From Cytobacillus eiseniae (GTDB lineage: Bacteria; Bacillota; Bacilli; Bacillales; Cytobacillaceae), in assembly GCF_017874625.1 (NCBI RefSeq), contig NZ_JAGIKZ010000004.1, positions 1-64,000 of the forward strand: a stretch of DNA of 64,000 bases. Reading direction: 5' to 3'. Below are positions 17,667-27,512 of the stretch, in pieces; positions within the stretch are counted from its first letter, which is position 1, and every line of letters begins with the position of its first letter. The notes beneath the pieces are model-generated. The model was not told the origin of the DNA. It saw only the letters and a program-made list of their open reading frames with translations, and did no database searches. The position numbers and the translations under genes are program-made.

Positions 17667-18745
17667 GGACGAGAAAATTTCGGGTTCGGTCTTTTTCCAA
17701 AGTGTGTTCTTGCATGAACAAGACTAACCTTAATAACGGCTAAAACTGGGACTGCAATAATTAATCCGATAATCCCACCAGCCTCCCCTCCTGCTAACAA
17801 AGCGAACATAATGATAAGGGGATGCATATGTAAGCTCTTGCCAACAATTAATGGCGACAGAATATTCCCTTCAACAAATTGGAGTACAAAAATAATAATG
17901 ATAGAAATGATCATCATCTTTACAGAAATCGTTGATGCGATAATTAATACCGGAACTGCTCCAAAAATCGGACCAAAATAGGGGATAATATTTGTTACAC
18001 CGATTAATATTCCGAGTAAAAGAGGATATTTCATTCCAAAAAGGAAAAAAAGCAAGGCAGAAATCGCTCCGACTACTATACAGACAAACAGTTGTCCCCT
18101 AATATAACTGCCTAAAGATTGATCGACATCACGCAAAAAAAGAATGCCTTCCTGCCGCCATTTTCTCGGTGTTAAATACCAAAGTGCAAGCTTCATCAAA
18201 TCAATATCTTTAAGCATATAAAAAGAAATAAAAGGGATAATCGCTATCATTAATGAATAGTTTAAAATGCCCAGTAGTATATTAATGCTTTTGGAAAGAA
18301 GCCGATCTAATGCTTTTTCCATTGCAATAATGCCTTCATCCACTCTTGTCTGCAGCCCTTCTGGCCATGTTTTCGTTTTTTGTTGTATTTCCTCAATCCA
18401 TCCTCTGTATTGGTCAGCAAATTGTGGAGCATTTTCTGTTAAATCCTTTAATTGATGAATGAATGCAGGAATTCCCTTATAAAGAGCAAAACCCACTCCT
18501 CCAAAAAAAAGAATATAAATGAAAAAAACTGCAAGTCCCTTATGTAGCCCACTATCATGAAGCTTTTGAACAATTGGATGGAGCAAATACGTAATAAAGG
18601 CAGCCAAAATAAAAGGAATAAATACAGCTAGAACTACTTTTAAAATGGGCATCCACAATTGATGCAGTTTCAAAAAAACAAATAATACAATCATTAAAAG
18701 CAGGAGAAAACCTAATCGGTAATACCATTTTAATCGAATATCCAC
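17663..18745 (-). CDS. yrrI: AI-2E family transporter-like membrane protein YrrI
   Basis: This 360-residue polytopic membrane protein has about eight hydrophobic segments and the AI-2E/PerM family pattern. Helices lie at about 10-65, a soluble loop at about 85-145, and then a C-terminal bundle with LLGILIGVTNIIPYFGPIFGAVP and GNILSPLIVGKSLHMHPL. Family members include sodium/proton antiporters and a proposed autoinducer exporter; the substrate here is unknown. It probably starts at GTG after GGAGGG. Its 3' end overlaps the alaS promoter. Confidence 0.87.
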   Translation of the reverse strand: MDIRLKWYYRLGFLLLLMIVLFVFLKLHQLWMPILKVVLAVFIPFILAAFITYLLHPIVQKLHDSGLHKGLAVFFIYILFFGGVGFALYKGIPAFIHQLKDLTENAPQFADQYRGWIEEIQQKTKTWPEGLQTRVDEGIIAMEKALDRLLSKSINILLGILNYSLMIAIIPFISFYMLKDIDLMKLALWYLTPRKWRQEGILFLRDVDQSLGSYIRGQLFVCIVVGAISALLFFLFGMKYPLLLGILIGVTNIIPYFGPIFGAVPVLIIASTISVKMMIISIIIIFVLQFVEGNILSPLIVGKSLHMHPLIIMFALLAGGEAGGIIGLIIAVPVLAVIKVSLVHARTHFGKRPNPKFSRP

Positions 18746-18887
18746 AAATGACCCTCCTCCTCCTATTTTGAGTATTTGTGAATGGTTTTATGCAAAAGCT
18801 GTTTTTCGTAAAAATCGTCGCTATATTACACTTAATTGGTAAGATTAATTTCCCGCAGAGTTCTCCGCTTTAGCCTCTCTAGCACAT

Positions 18888-18920
18888 ACAAAAAGGCTGA
18901 CACCAAAGATGTCAGCCTTT
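18888..18920 (-). terminator. Terminator after yrzQ
   Basis: Arms AAAGGCTGAC and GTCAGCCTTT with a 9-base loop, then T4 on the minus strand. A degenerate fragment resembling the large GGTTGATTTCCGC repeat lies beside it at about 18845-18870. Confidence 0.8.
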
Positions 18921-18924
18921 CCTA

Positions 18925-19056
18925 TTAGAACATTTTCTTTATTCGTTTTTGAACTTTCTTCATTTGACGACTAGATAGTAAATTTTTTCTTTGTGCGAGA
19001 TTATACGCTGCCATTCCAGCACCAAAAGTGATTGCTGAGGTTATTATGCGATTCAT
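18925..19056 (-). CDS. yrzQ: Small basic protein YrzQ
   Basis: The protein has 43 residues from an ATG 6 bases after GAGGTG. It starts MNRIITSAITFGAGMAAYNL, a short hydrophobic segment, then a strongly basic tail (MKKVQKRIKKMF). It matches the small B. subtilis YrzQ type. Function is unknown; it may sit at the membrane by its N-terminus. It follows yrzR and yrrD in the same direction. Confidence 0.7.
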   Translation of the reverse strand: MNRIITSAITFGAGMAAYNLAQRKNLLSSRQMKKVQKRIKKMF

Positions 19057-19090
19057 TCTCTTCACCTCGATTTTATATTTGCCAGCTGTC

Positions 19091-19282
19091 CTATATAAGA
19101 AACCGACGATCATCTTCTGCAAACAAATCATCAAGTGAACTTAATGTTCCGTCTTCTTCCACCTGATGTGTGTTAATTAGACCTTCGGATAAGGACAATT
19201 CTATAAAGCAATTCCAGCAGTAATATTGATTGATCCCAATTTTTCCGATATCTTTGCTATGGCAATTTGGACATTTCAGCAT
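19091..19282 (-). CDS. yrzR: Small zinc-ribbon protein YrzR
   Basis: This 63-residue protein has two CxxC pairs (LKCPNCHSKDIGKIG and YYCWNCF) that would form a zinc ribbon, followed by an acidic tail. It corresponds to B. subtilis YrzR. The partner and function are unknown. It has a strong GAGGTG ribosome site and lies 12 bases downstream of yrrD. Confidence 0.75.
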   Translation of the reverse strand: MLKCPNCHSKDIGKIGINQYYCWNCFIELSLSEGLINTHQVEEDGTLSSLDDLFAEDDRRFLI

Positions 19283-19294
19283 GGAAAAAACACC

Positions 19295-19768
19295 TCACTC
19301 TTTTACATTAACGATGATGGTGTCCTTTCCAATTGCAGGTGGCACTTCTGTTTTGACCACACGCTTTCCCTCTAGCATATCTGAAAAGAACCCATCCGAT
19401 AATTCATACCCTATAATTGTCCCCAATTCTTCATGAAAATATACATCCTCAACTAAGCCTAACCGCTCTCCTTCTTTCGTCATGAGCATCTTGCCTGTTA
19501 AACGATTCTGGCTTTGAAATGTATATTCACTTGATTTTTTTATTGGTTTGAGTACAGATGGATCCTCGATCATCACTCCATCCCATCCAAAGGAGTAGAC
19601 ATCTCGAACATCTATCAGAGAGGTTCTTTTTAAAAGGGCGCCCTTTCGAACAAGCAATCCTGTTACAATCCCATTGCCAGAGATTCGGATATCGCAAACA
19701 TCACCCATTCTCATTCCATTTTGAATATTAATAACCGGAAGTCCTTTTAGTAATGAAAATGTCCGCAA
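19295..19768 (-). CDS. yrrD: PRC-barrel domain protein YrrD
   Basis: This 157-residue protein begins at TTG (MRTFSLLKGLPVI) about 8 bases after AAGGTGG. Any longer reading would enter the adjacent repeat array and is not credible. It has two PRC-barrel-like halves: GDVCDIRISGNGIVTGLLV with DVYSFGWDGVMIEDP, and GKMLMTKEGERLGLVEDVYF with GYELSDGF. PRC barrels bind RNA or proteins, but the target here is unknown. It heads the short yrrD-yrzR-yrzQ run. Confidence 0.85.
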   Translation of the reverse strand: MRTFSLLKGLPVINIQNGMRMGDVCDIRISGNGIVTGLLVRKGALLKRTSLIDVRDVYSFGWDGVMIEDPSVLKPIKKSSEYTFQSQNRLTGKMLMTKEGERLGLVEDVYFHEELGTIIGYELSDGFFSDMLEGKRVVKTEVPPAIGKDTIIVNVKE

Positions 19769-19846
19769 AGATCGTCCCACCTTCCCGGAACATTTATAGT
19801 TTGCTTCACAAAAATAAAAAAATAAGCTGTAACATTTTCTAATTAG

Positions 19847-20319
19847 AAAAGCGGAAGCGCCTTGGTCATCGCCGTTCAAACTGGAAGGGCCGCGACTGAG
19901 ATAAAGGAAACACGGTGAGGAACGAACCGATGTTGACTTATCGCAGGGAGGGGACCTGAAGTTTGGTAGGCGATAGGCGCTGCAGCTAGACAAAGAAAAG
20001 TGGAAGCGCCTTGGTCATCGCCATACAAACTGGAAGGTCTCCGACTGAGATAAAGGAAACACGGTGAGGAACGAACCGATGTTGACTTATCGCAGGGAGG
20101 AGACCTGAAGTTTGGTAGGCGATAGGCGCTGCAGCTAGACAAAGAAAAGCGGAAGCGCATTGGTCATCGCCGTACAAACTGGAAGGTCTCCGACTGAGAT
20201 AAAGGAAACACGGTGAGGAACGAACCGATGTTGACTTATCACAGGGAGGGGATCTGAAGTTTGGTAGGCGATAGGCGCTGTAGCTAGACAAAGAAAAGCG
20301 GAAGCGCATTGGTCATCAA
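19847..20319. repeat. Tandem array of a ~149-bp structured repeat, 3.2 copies
   Basis: Units start at 19847, 19995, 20144 and 20293 (partial) with GAAAAG(C/T)GGAAGCGC. The units are nearly identical, differing mainly near the centre (GGCCGCGAC versus GTCTCCGAC). Each can fold: GCGCC and ATCGCC pair with GGCGAT and GGCGC, and AGGTCTCC pairs with GGAGACCT in the second unit. Minus-strand frames crossing the array repeat the same nonsense peptide and are rejected. The unit is related to the single copy at 14490-14668. Confidence 0.85.
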
Positions 20320-20342
20320 AAAAAGCAATAGAAATAGCACGC

Positions 20343-20380
20343 AAAAACGCATGGATTGTTGTGAAAATCCATGCGTTTCA
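20343..20380. terminator. Bidirectional terminator-like hairpin
   Basis: Arms AAACGCATGGATT (20345-20357) and AATCCATGCGTTT (20366-20378) form a 13-bp stem with T-rich flanks on the minus strand. It is the first hairpin downstream of recD2, about 300 bases after its stop. Confidence 0.65.
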
Positions 20381-20389
20381 ACTTTTTGT

Positions 20390-20571
20390 GGACATTGAGT
20401 ACGTTATTTATCAAAAACCATCTTATTTTAGAGCATCATCGGACACACTGAGTACGTTATTTGCTAATAATTAGATGAAAACAACACCCTTTCAGATAAA
20501 TAACGGAATGTATGTCCGATAAAAATGCCAAAGCACAATTATTGATGTAAATAGCGGAACGTATGTCCTTT
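20390..20571. repeat. Four short CGGA/GTCCG palindromic repeats
   Basis: Four degenerate copies lie at about 20390-20412, 20440-20464, 20495-20522 and 20547-20571. The core reads ATA(A/G)CGGAA-N-GTATGTCCG, or its complement. They lie in the roughly 300-base gap downstream of recD2, where no gene is visible. Closely similar elements recur at 28808-28990. Confidence 0.6.
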
Positions 20572-20676
20572 AAATTACGAATATGCCAATAATTATTGTT
20601 ACTACGCAATCTGCCTGTTAATTGATATTTGTTTCTCCATAAAAATTAGTTAGGCTGTTTTTGTTATTCTGCTCAT

Positions 20677-23073
20677 TCACATAAAATCATACGGTGTGAT
20701 ACTTTCCATGCCAATCATCGGGTCGATTTTCATAAGCGCTTCTTCGATATTTAATGGAACAATCGTTTCATTTTCTTCCGCACTTTGTATGAGTACTTCT
20801 TCCGTCAGTCTTTGCGTTAAACTTGTAAGCCTTGCCTGCTCATCTGCTCTTTCAACACCAAGTCTCAAGGCATCTTCTTCGCCACATAAAATAAGAAACT
20901 GCTTGCTTCGTGTAATCGCTGTGTATAGTAAATTTCTTCGCAGCATGCGATAGTAACTCTTTACTACGGGTAGAATGACAATCGGAAATTCACTGCCTTG
21001 CGATTTATGGACGGAGCAGCAATAGGCATGTGTAATTTGGTTTAAATCCTGACGGGTATAAGTTGCTTCTGCCCCATCAAAGGAAACGACAATCATATCC
21101 TGCTTCTCCGTATTTTCCTTTGCATAGAAAATCGAAACAATTTCACCCATATCCCCATTAAACACATGATTTTCAGGCTGATTAACAAGCTGCAGGACTT
21201 TATCGCCAATTCGATATTTGACCTCTCCAAAAGAAAGCTCTTTCCTTGTGCCATCCGTATTTGGATTAAAGATTTCTTGAACAATTTCATTTAATCGATC
21301 AATCCCAGCCGGGCCCTTATACATCGGGGCTAGCACTTGAATATCCTTAGAAGAGTACCCCTTTTTCTTTGCGTTTTGAACGACCTTTTCAACAACGGTT
21401 GCAATTTGACCTGGTCCACATCGGAAAAAGGATCGATCGGCTTGTTGGGCAGAAATATTTGCAGGAAGTCTTCCTTTTTTTATTTCATGTGCAAGCTCTA
21501 TAATCGATGATCCTTCTGCCTGTCTATATATATCTGTTAGACGAACAGTAGGGATCCGTTCAGAAAGAAGCAAATCCTTTAACACTTGACCAGGTCCTAC
21601 TGATGGCAACTGATCTTCATCTCCAACTAAAATCACTTGCATATTTTCAGGAATTGCTTTAAAAAGTTGATTTGCGAGCCAAATATCAACCATAGAAGTT
21701 TCATCAACAATAAGGATTTTCCCCTCTAATGGGCTTTCCTCATGACGATCAAAACCTTCTGAGCCGTTCCAGCCTAAAAGCCGATGAATCGTAACTGCAG
21801 GCAGTCCTGTTGATTCCGACATTCTTTTTGCCGCTCTTCCTGTTGGAGCTGTAAGTAAAAATGGAAAAGGCTCTTCCTTCTTATAATCCTTAATTTCTAA
21901 TGAACAGCCGTGCAAATCAGCATACATTTCAACAATGCCCTTAATGACTGTTGTTTTTCCCGTACCAGGTCCACCCGTTAATAAAATCATTGGAGACATT
22001 AAGGCCGTATGAATGGCATCCTTTTGGCTTGGCGCATATTGAACATTCAATCGCTCCTCTAATTTTCCTAGTGTAAGGAGAAATTCAGACTCTGGAAATT
22101 GCTCATTATACTGAGTTTGCTGTAATATTCGCTTAATATTCGTTACTAAGCCCTTTTCAGAAAAATAAAGGGAGGGCAAATACAATCTCTGCTCCTCAAT
22201 CATTATTTTCCCTTCTTCTTGAAGCTTAACAATTTCATTTGAAATATCATTAAATTCGATGACATCTCGATTATTTTCCTCTAATAGCTTTTTCACACTT
22301 GGTAATAAAGCTCTTCCCTCCATATACACATGACCGGCCTGCATGCTTTCTGTTTCAAGTATGTATAAGCAGGCGGCACGAATACGATCGGGGTGATTGC
22401 CTGTAATTCCTAGATGGTAACCTAATTCATCCGCACGGCCAAAGCCAATTCCATCAATATCTTCTACAAGCTTATATGGGTTTTTCTGAATAACCTCTAG
22501 CGTTTGCTCTTTATACGCTTGATAAATTTTCATCGATAGCTGTGGACCAAAACCATATTGATTCAAGGCAATCATCGCTTGTTCAAGTCCTTGATGCTCC
22601 ATTAATGTATCGTATAAAGATTTCGCCTTTTCTGGAGGCAATCGAGGAATTTGATCAAGCAAGGAAGGCTGATTCAAAATCCGGGAAATCGCATTTTCCC
22701 CTAATGTTTCGACAATCGTTTCTGCAGTCTTTTTCCCTATACCTTTAAAGAGCTCACTGGATAAATAATTGACAACGCCTTGTTTTGTCTGAGGGATGTC
22801 TTTACGAAAATGAGTAGCCAGAAACTGGACTCCAAATTTCGGATGATCCTTTAATTCCCCATAGAAAATATATGTTTCCTGCTCATGCATTTTCGGAAAA
22901 TACCCTGTAATTACTGCTTCTTTATCCTCATATTGATCATTCGTCTCTTCCACTCGAATGCGCAAAACCGTATATAAATTTTGTTCATTATGAAAGATGG
23001 TCACTAAATGCTTGCCCTTCATATACTTTCCATGTTCTGCAAATAAGTCCAAGGAGTCCTGTTTCTCCATCAT
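20677..23073 (-). CDS. recD2: ATP-dependent DNA helicase RecD2 (YrrC)
   Basis: This is a 798-residue RecD2-type superfamily 1B helicase. The N-terminal region carries helix-hairpin-helix motifs (LFKGIGKKTAETIVETLG; LVEDIDGIGFGRADELG). The motor follows, with Walker A LTGGPGTGKTTV at about 355, VDETSMVD, LVGDEDQLPSVGPGQ and the late motif YCCSVHKSQGSEFP. It unwinds DNA 5' to 3' and acts in repair and replication fork handling without RecBC. Two adjacent ATG codons follow GGAGGAG; either may be used. Confidence 0.95.
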   Translation of the reverse strand: MMEKQDSLDLFAEHGKYMKGKHLVTIFHNEQNLYTVLRIRVEETNDQYEDKEAVITGYFPKMHEQETYIFYGELKDHPKFGVQFLATHFRKDIPQTKQGVVNYLSSELFKGIGKKTAETIVETLGENAISRILNQPSLLDQIPRLPPEKAKSLYDTLMEHQGLEQAMIALNQYGFGPQLSMKIYQAYKEQTLEVIQKNPYKLVEDIDGIGFGRADELGYHLGITGNHPDRIRAACLYILETESMQAGHVYMEGRALLPSVKKLLEENNRDVIEFNDISNEIVKLQEEGKIMIEEQRLYLPSLYFSEKGLVTNIKRILQQTQYNEQFPESEFLLTLGKLEERLNVQYAPSQKDAIHTALMSPMILLTGGPGTGKTTVIKGIVEMYADLHGCSLEIKDYKKEEPFPFLLTAPTGRAAKRMSESTGLPAVTIHRLLGWNGSEGFDRHEESPLEGKILIVDETSMVDIWLANQLFKAIPENMQVILVGDEDQLPSVGPGQVLKDLLLSERIPTVRLTDIYRQAEGSSIIELAHEIKKGRLPANISAQQADRSFFRCGPGQIATVVEKVVQNAKKKGYSSKDIQVLAPMYKGPAGIDRLNEIVQEIFNPNTDGTRKELSFGEVKYRIGDKVLQLVNQPENHVFNGDMGEIVSIFYAKENTEKQDMIVVSFDGAEATYTRQDLNQITHAYCCSVHKSQGSEFPIVILPVVKSYYRMLRRNLLYTAITRSKQFLILCGEEDALRLGVERADEQARLTSLTQRLTEEVLIQSAEENETIVPLNIEEALMKIDPMIGMESITPYDFM

Positions 23074-23113
23074 TTCTCCTCCTTCCTTTTTAAAAAAGGA
23101 TTCATCCGTTTAC

Positions 23114-23776
23114 TTATTCGTCTATGCTTCCTTTTTCGATTAGCTTCTTACCATATCCTGCTAATAAATGGTCTGGTTGAATTTCAAGTGCTTTGTTGAA
23201 AAATTGAAGGGCTTTTTCGCCTTCCTCTTTAAATCCGTATGCAACACCTAAATTATAAAGCGCATCTGCATGTGCTGGATTAATCTGAATACATTTTTCC
23301 AATTGACTAATCGATTCATCAACATATCGCAATTGTGCTAAACATAATCCATATTGGAAGAAGGCTTCCGCATCTTGATCATTTAACTCTGTGCTTCTTT
23401 GAAGATATGGCAAAGCCAATTTCCCTTGCTCTAAGGCTAGGAGTGTTAAACCAAGCATAAAATAATTATCACCTGATTCAAGCCCTTTCTTCATAGCGGC
23501 TTCAAACATGGACTTTGCTTGATCATATTTCTCAAGCTCGAAATATAAATTTCCTGCACTATAATAGGCAGTACCTGCTTCACCGTCTAATTCAATTGCC
23601 TTCTGATAGAATTTTAATGCCCTTTCCACTTCGCCAACTGCTGATAGTACATTGCCAAAGTTTATATAAGAAACAGCATCTGTTGGATTCTCCTCAATTG
23701 CTTCCATAAATGTCGTTGCCGCTTCTTCCCATTTTCCTTCTTGCATATATTGAATACCTAATTGGTTTTTATCCAT
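23114..23776 (-). CDS. yrrB: TPR-repeat protein YrrB
   Basis: This 220-residue cytosolic protein consists almost wholly of about six tetratricopeptide repeats (for example AVSYINFGNVLSAVGEVERA, GTAYYSAGNLYFELEKYDQA, ADALYNLGVAYGFKEEGEKA). Its B. subtilis homologue YrrB forms a TPR superhelix and is thought to bind partner proteins or peptides. It lies upstream of recD2 in the same direction with a 40-base gap, so they may be co-transcribed. Confidence 0.88.
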   Translation of the reverse strand: MDKNQLGIQYMQEGKWEEAATTFMEAIEENPTDAVSYINFGNVLSAVGEVERALKFYQKAIELDGEAGTAYYSAGNLYFELEKYDQAKSMFEAAMKKGLESGDNYFMLGLTLLALEQGKLALPYLQRSTELNDQDAEAFFQYGLCLAQLRYVDESISQLEKCIQINPAHADALYNLGVAYGFKEEGEKALQFFNKALEIQPDHLLAGYGKKLIEKGSIDE

Positions 23777-23840
23777 TCATTATTCACTCCATTTCTACTT
23801 TCAAAATTATAGCATATTTGTTTCTATTCATTACATGTTA

Positions 23841-23874
23841 AAAAGCCTCGATTCTATTTATAAGAATCGAGGCT
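23841..23874 (-). terminator. Terminator of the cymR-yrvO-mnmA run
   Basis: Arms AGCCTCGATTCT and AGAATCGAGGCT with a 7-base loop, then T4 on the minus strand, just past the mnmA stop. Confidence 0.85.
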
Positions 23875-23880
23875 ACCTGC

Positions 23881-25026
<1,146 letters not shown>

Positions 25027-26169
25027 CTATTTTGTTAACCGTTTAATAATCTTGCTCGTTTCTTCTCCTACTTTCTCTATTTGCTCTATTGTATTAAAAA
25101 GGCCAAAGCTAAAGCGAATAGAGTTTTGCAGTCGTTGATCTCCTTGGCCATGAATAGCGACTAAAACATGTGATGGGTCAATTGCCCCTGCTGTACAAGC
25201 CGAACCGCTGGAAGCAGCAATCCCTGCCAAGTCTAAGTTCACAAGCATCGCCTCCACATTTGTGCCAGGAAAGCTTAAGTTTAAAACATGAGGCAAGGAA
25301 TAATCAAGTGATCCGTTTTGCAGGAAGTGAATCTTTTCCTCAGTTAGTTTCTTTATTAAACTTGACTTAAACTGTGTATAACTACTGATTCTTTCATTCA
25401 TTTCCTTCTGGCTAATGTGGACTGCCTCTTGAAACCCGGCAATGGAAGCTACATTTTCTGTCCCTGCTCGTCTCTTTCTTTCTTGATCTCCGCCAAATAT
25501 TTGAGGAGAAAGCTTAATATCATTATTGGCATACAAAAAACCAATGCCTTTTGGGCCATTTAATTTATGTGCAGAAACAGACATCAAATCGATTCCCTCA
25601 ACATTGACATCGATCTTTTCAATTCCATATGCTTGGACTGCATCTGTATGAAAGATTGCTGAATGATTAGCCAATAGCTGACCTATTTCCTTTATCGGCT
25701 GAATCGAGCCAACCTCATTATTCCCATACATGATCGTAACGAGAATCGTATCATCTCTTAACGCTTCCCTTACATCCTCAACACACACTCTGCCTGATTT
25801 ATCTACAGGCAAGTATGTAACCTCATATCCAAGTTTCTCCAACTGTTTGCACGCATGAAGGACCGCATGATGCTCAATTTGAGAAGTGATAATATGCTTT
25901 CCTTGATGTCCATATGTATCTGCAACACCAAATATCGCGTAATTATCCGCTTCCGTTCCCCCACTTGTAAAAATGATTTCATTTGCATGGGCCCCAATGC
26001 TAGCTGCTAAATCTGCACGCGCTTCATCCACAATATGACGGGCACTTCGTCCAAAATGATGGATGCTTGATGGATTTCCAAACTCGGAATTCATAATAGC
26101 AACCATTTTTTCGATCACTTTTGGATGCATTGGTGAGGTTGCCGCATGATCAACGTAAATCCGTTCCAC
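25027..26169 (-). CDS. yrvO: Cysteine desulfurase YrvO (MnmA partner)
   Basis: This 380-residue class V aminotransferase-fold PLP enzyme takes sulfur from cysteine and passes it to MnmA. The PLP lysine lies in SVSAHKLNGPKG, and the active-site cysteine in SSGSACTAG on a short IscS/NifS-type loop. It starts at GTG, 6 bases after AAGGTG, giving MERIYVDHAATSPMHP; an upstream ATG lacks a site. It lies between cymR and mnmA, as in B. subtilis, which supports assignment to tRNA thiolation rather than Fe-S assembly. Confidence 0.93.
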   Translation of the reverse strand: MERIYVDHAATSPMHPKVIEKMVAIMNSEFGNPSSIHHFGRSARHIVDEARADLAASIGAHANEIIFTSGGTEADNYAIFGVADTYGHQGKHIITSQIEHHAVLHACKQLEKLGYEVTYLPVDKSGRVCVEDVREALRDDTILVTIMYGNNEVGSIQPIKEIGQLLANHSAIFHTDAVQAYGIEKIDVNVEGIDLMSVSAHKLNGPKGIGFLYANNDIKLSPQIFGGDQERKRRAGTENVASIAGFQEAVHISQKEMNERISSYTQFKSSLIKKLTEEKIHFLQNGSLDYSLPHVLNLSFPGTNVEAMLVNLDLAGIAASSGSACTAGAIDPSHVLVAIHGQGDQRLQNSIRFSFGLFNTIEQIEKVGEETSKIIKRLTK

Positions 26170-26257
26170 TATATTCACCTTCTTATATGAATGCACTATT
26201 TTTAAGAGTTGATTTTAACAAGTTGATTCTTTTTTCATACTTCTATTCATTTACTTA

Positions 26258-26677
26258 TCAAATATAAAACATATAGCTATTTGATTCGCCTTCATCATTG
26301 TAATTCGCTAAATCTTCCACTGTTGTACCATCCAAAACATCTTTTACTGCGTCACGAATACGCATCCAAAGATGTTTTTTTGCGGGTTCTTCGTCTTCAA
26401 TCCCCTCAACAGGACTGATCGGCCCCTCAAGTACTCTAATAATATCACCAGCTGTAATATTTGCTGGTTCATCCCCTAAAATATAGCCGCCATATGCACC
26501 ACGAATACTTTTCACTAAGCCAGCATTTCTAAGTGGAGCAATGAGCTGCTCTAAATAATGCTCTGATAAATTATTCGCCTGTGCAATGGTCTTTAATGAA
26601 ATCGGGCCATCTCCATGTTTTTTTGCTAATTCAATCATAATCGTTAAACCATAACGACCTTTCGTCGATATTTTCAT
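26258..26677 (-). CDS. cymR: Rrf2-family cysteine metabolism repressor CymR
   Basis: This 139-residue Rrf2-type regulator has a winged helix MKISTKGRYGLTIMIELAKKH with recognition segment ANNLSEHYLEQLIAPLRNAGLVKSIRGAYGGY. It lacks the three-cysteine cluster of IscR-type members, as expected for CymR, which works with cysteine synthase CysK. It represses sulfur and cysteine genes, including in B. subtilis the mccAB operon also present here. Its ATG overlaps the upstream stop codon (TAATG), indicating translational coupling to the yczE-like gene. Confidence 0.93.
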   Translation of the reverse strand: MKISTKGRYGLTIMIELAKKHGDGPISLKTIAQANNLSEHYLEQLIAPLRNAGLVKSIRGAYGGYILGDEPANITAGDIIRVLEGPISPVEGIEDEEPAKKHLWMRIRDAVKDVLDGTTVEDLANYNDEGESNSYMFYI

Positions 26678-27357
26678 TAACTCACACCTCTATCCTTTTC
26701 ATTTCCAATTGTTGTATATCCTTGTTTTCTTATTTTTGCTAAAAATTGATTCGTTAATGACTGACATTGCGGCAATGCAATGCCTGCTATTGGCCCGATT
26801 GCCAAGCTAATAATGATTGTGCCCCAAAATACGGGCCCACCGAGCTGCCAGCCAACTAGTAAAACAAGTACTTCCATACAGCTTCTAACATGACTAACCT
26901 TCCACCCCGTCTTAGCAGTTAAGGCAATCATTAAGCTATCACGCGGGCCGGCACCAAATTGTGCTGAAATATAGATTCCCATTCCATAACAATAGATGAT
27001 AATTCCACAGACAAACATCATCATTTTCCCAACTAAAGAAGGTGGAGTCTGCATAAATGGCAGCAATAAATATAAATCAATAAAGAGTCCAATTAGTATC
27101 ATATTTAAAAAAGCACCCATTTTCGGGAACTCTTTTGAGATAAGTGAGGCAACGGTCAAAATCACAACGCCGACGATTACTGACCAGCTTCCAATTGTTA
27201 GCCTGAGCTGATAGTATAAGCCAACATGCAAAACATCCCAGGGCGTTGCACCTAAATCAGCAATAATCAATAAGACAATCCCTAAGCTCATAACAAGAAG
27301 GCCACTTAAATACACAATGAATCTCGCACCTATTTGGCCATTTTTTTTCACATTCAT
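26677..27357 (-). CDS. YczE/YitT-like integral membrane protein
   Basis: This 226-residue protein has about five to six membrane helices. Conserved features include GIVLLIIADLGATPWDVLHVGL and the related second half GMGIYISAQFGAGPRDSLMIALT, a repeat typical of YczE family proteins. Function is unknown; the B. subtilis namesake has been linked to production of a lipopeptide. The start MNVKKNGQ lies 9 bases after GGGGAG. A TGCTATAAT extended -10 (27427-27419) is just upstream. The gene is translationally coupled to cymR, so membrane transport and cysteine control may be linked. Confidence 0.75.
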   Translation of the reverse strand: MNVKKNGQIGARFIVYLSGLLVMSLGIVLLIIADLGATPWDVLHVGLYYQLRLTIGSWSVIVGVVILTVASLISKEFPKMGAFLNMILIGLFIDLYLLLPFMQTPPSLVGKMMMFVCGIIIYCYGMGIYISAQFGAGPRDSLMIALTAKTGWKVSHVRSCMEVLVLLVGWQLGGPVFWGTIIISLAIGPIAGIALPQCQSLTNQFLAKIRKQGYTTIGNEKDRGVS

Positions 27358-27512
27358 TGCTTTTATCTCCCCGCTCGTCATGACTGTTATATTCTTAGTA
27401 ATTAGATAGACTTTTGTTATTATAGCATATTTAATTCGCTTTATCATTTTGCCTGAACATAGAATATGGTATGTTTATTTTAATAACCTTTGAACGTTTT
27501 GGAGTGATAATT

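Noticed and set aside
19847-20319. Possible CRISPR array
   Set aside because: The unit is about 149 bp and repeats wholly, with no unique spacers, and no cas genes are present.
19876-20344. Overlapping minus-strand frames with RFSLSS...AYRLPNF repeats
   Set aside because: They are read-through of the 149-bp tandem repeat in several frames; no ribosome site and no known family.
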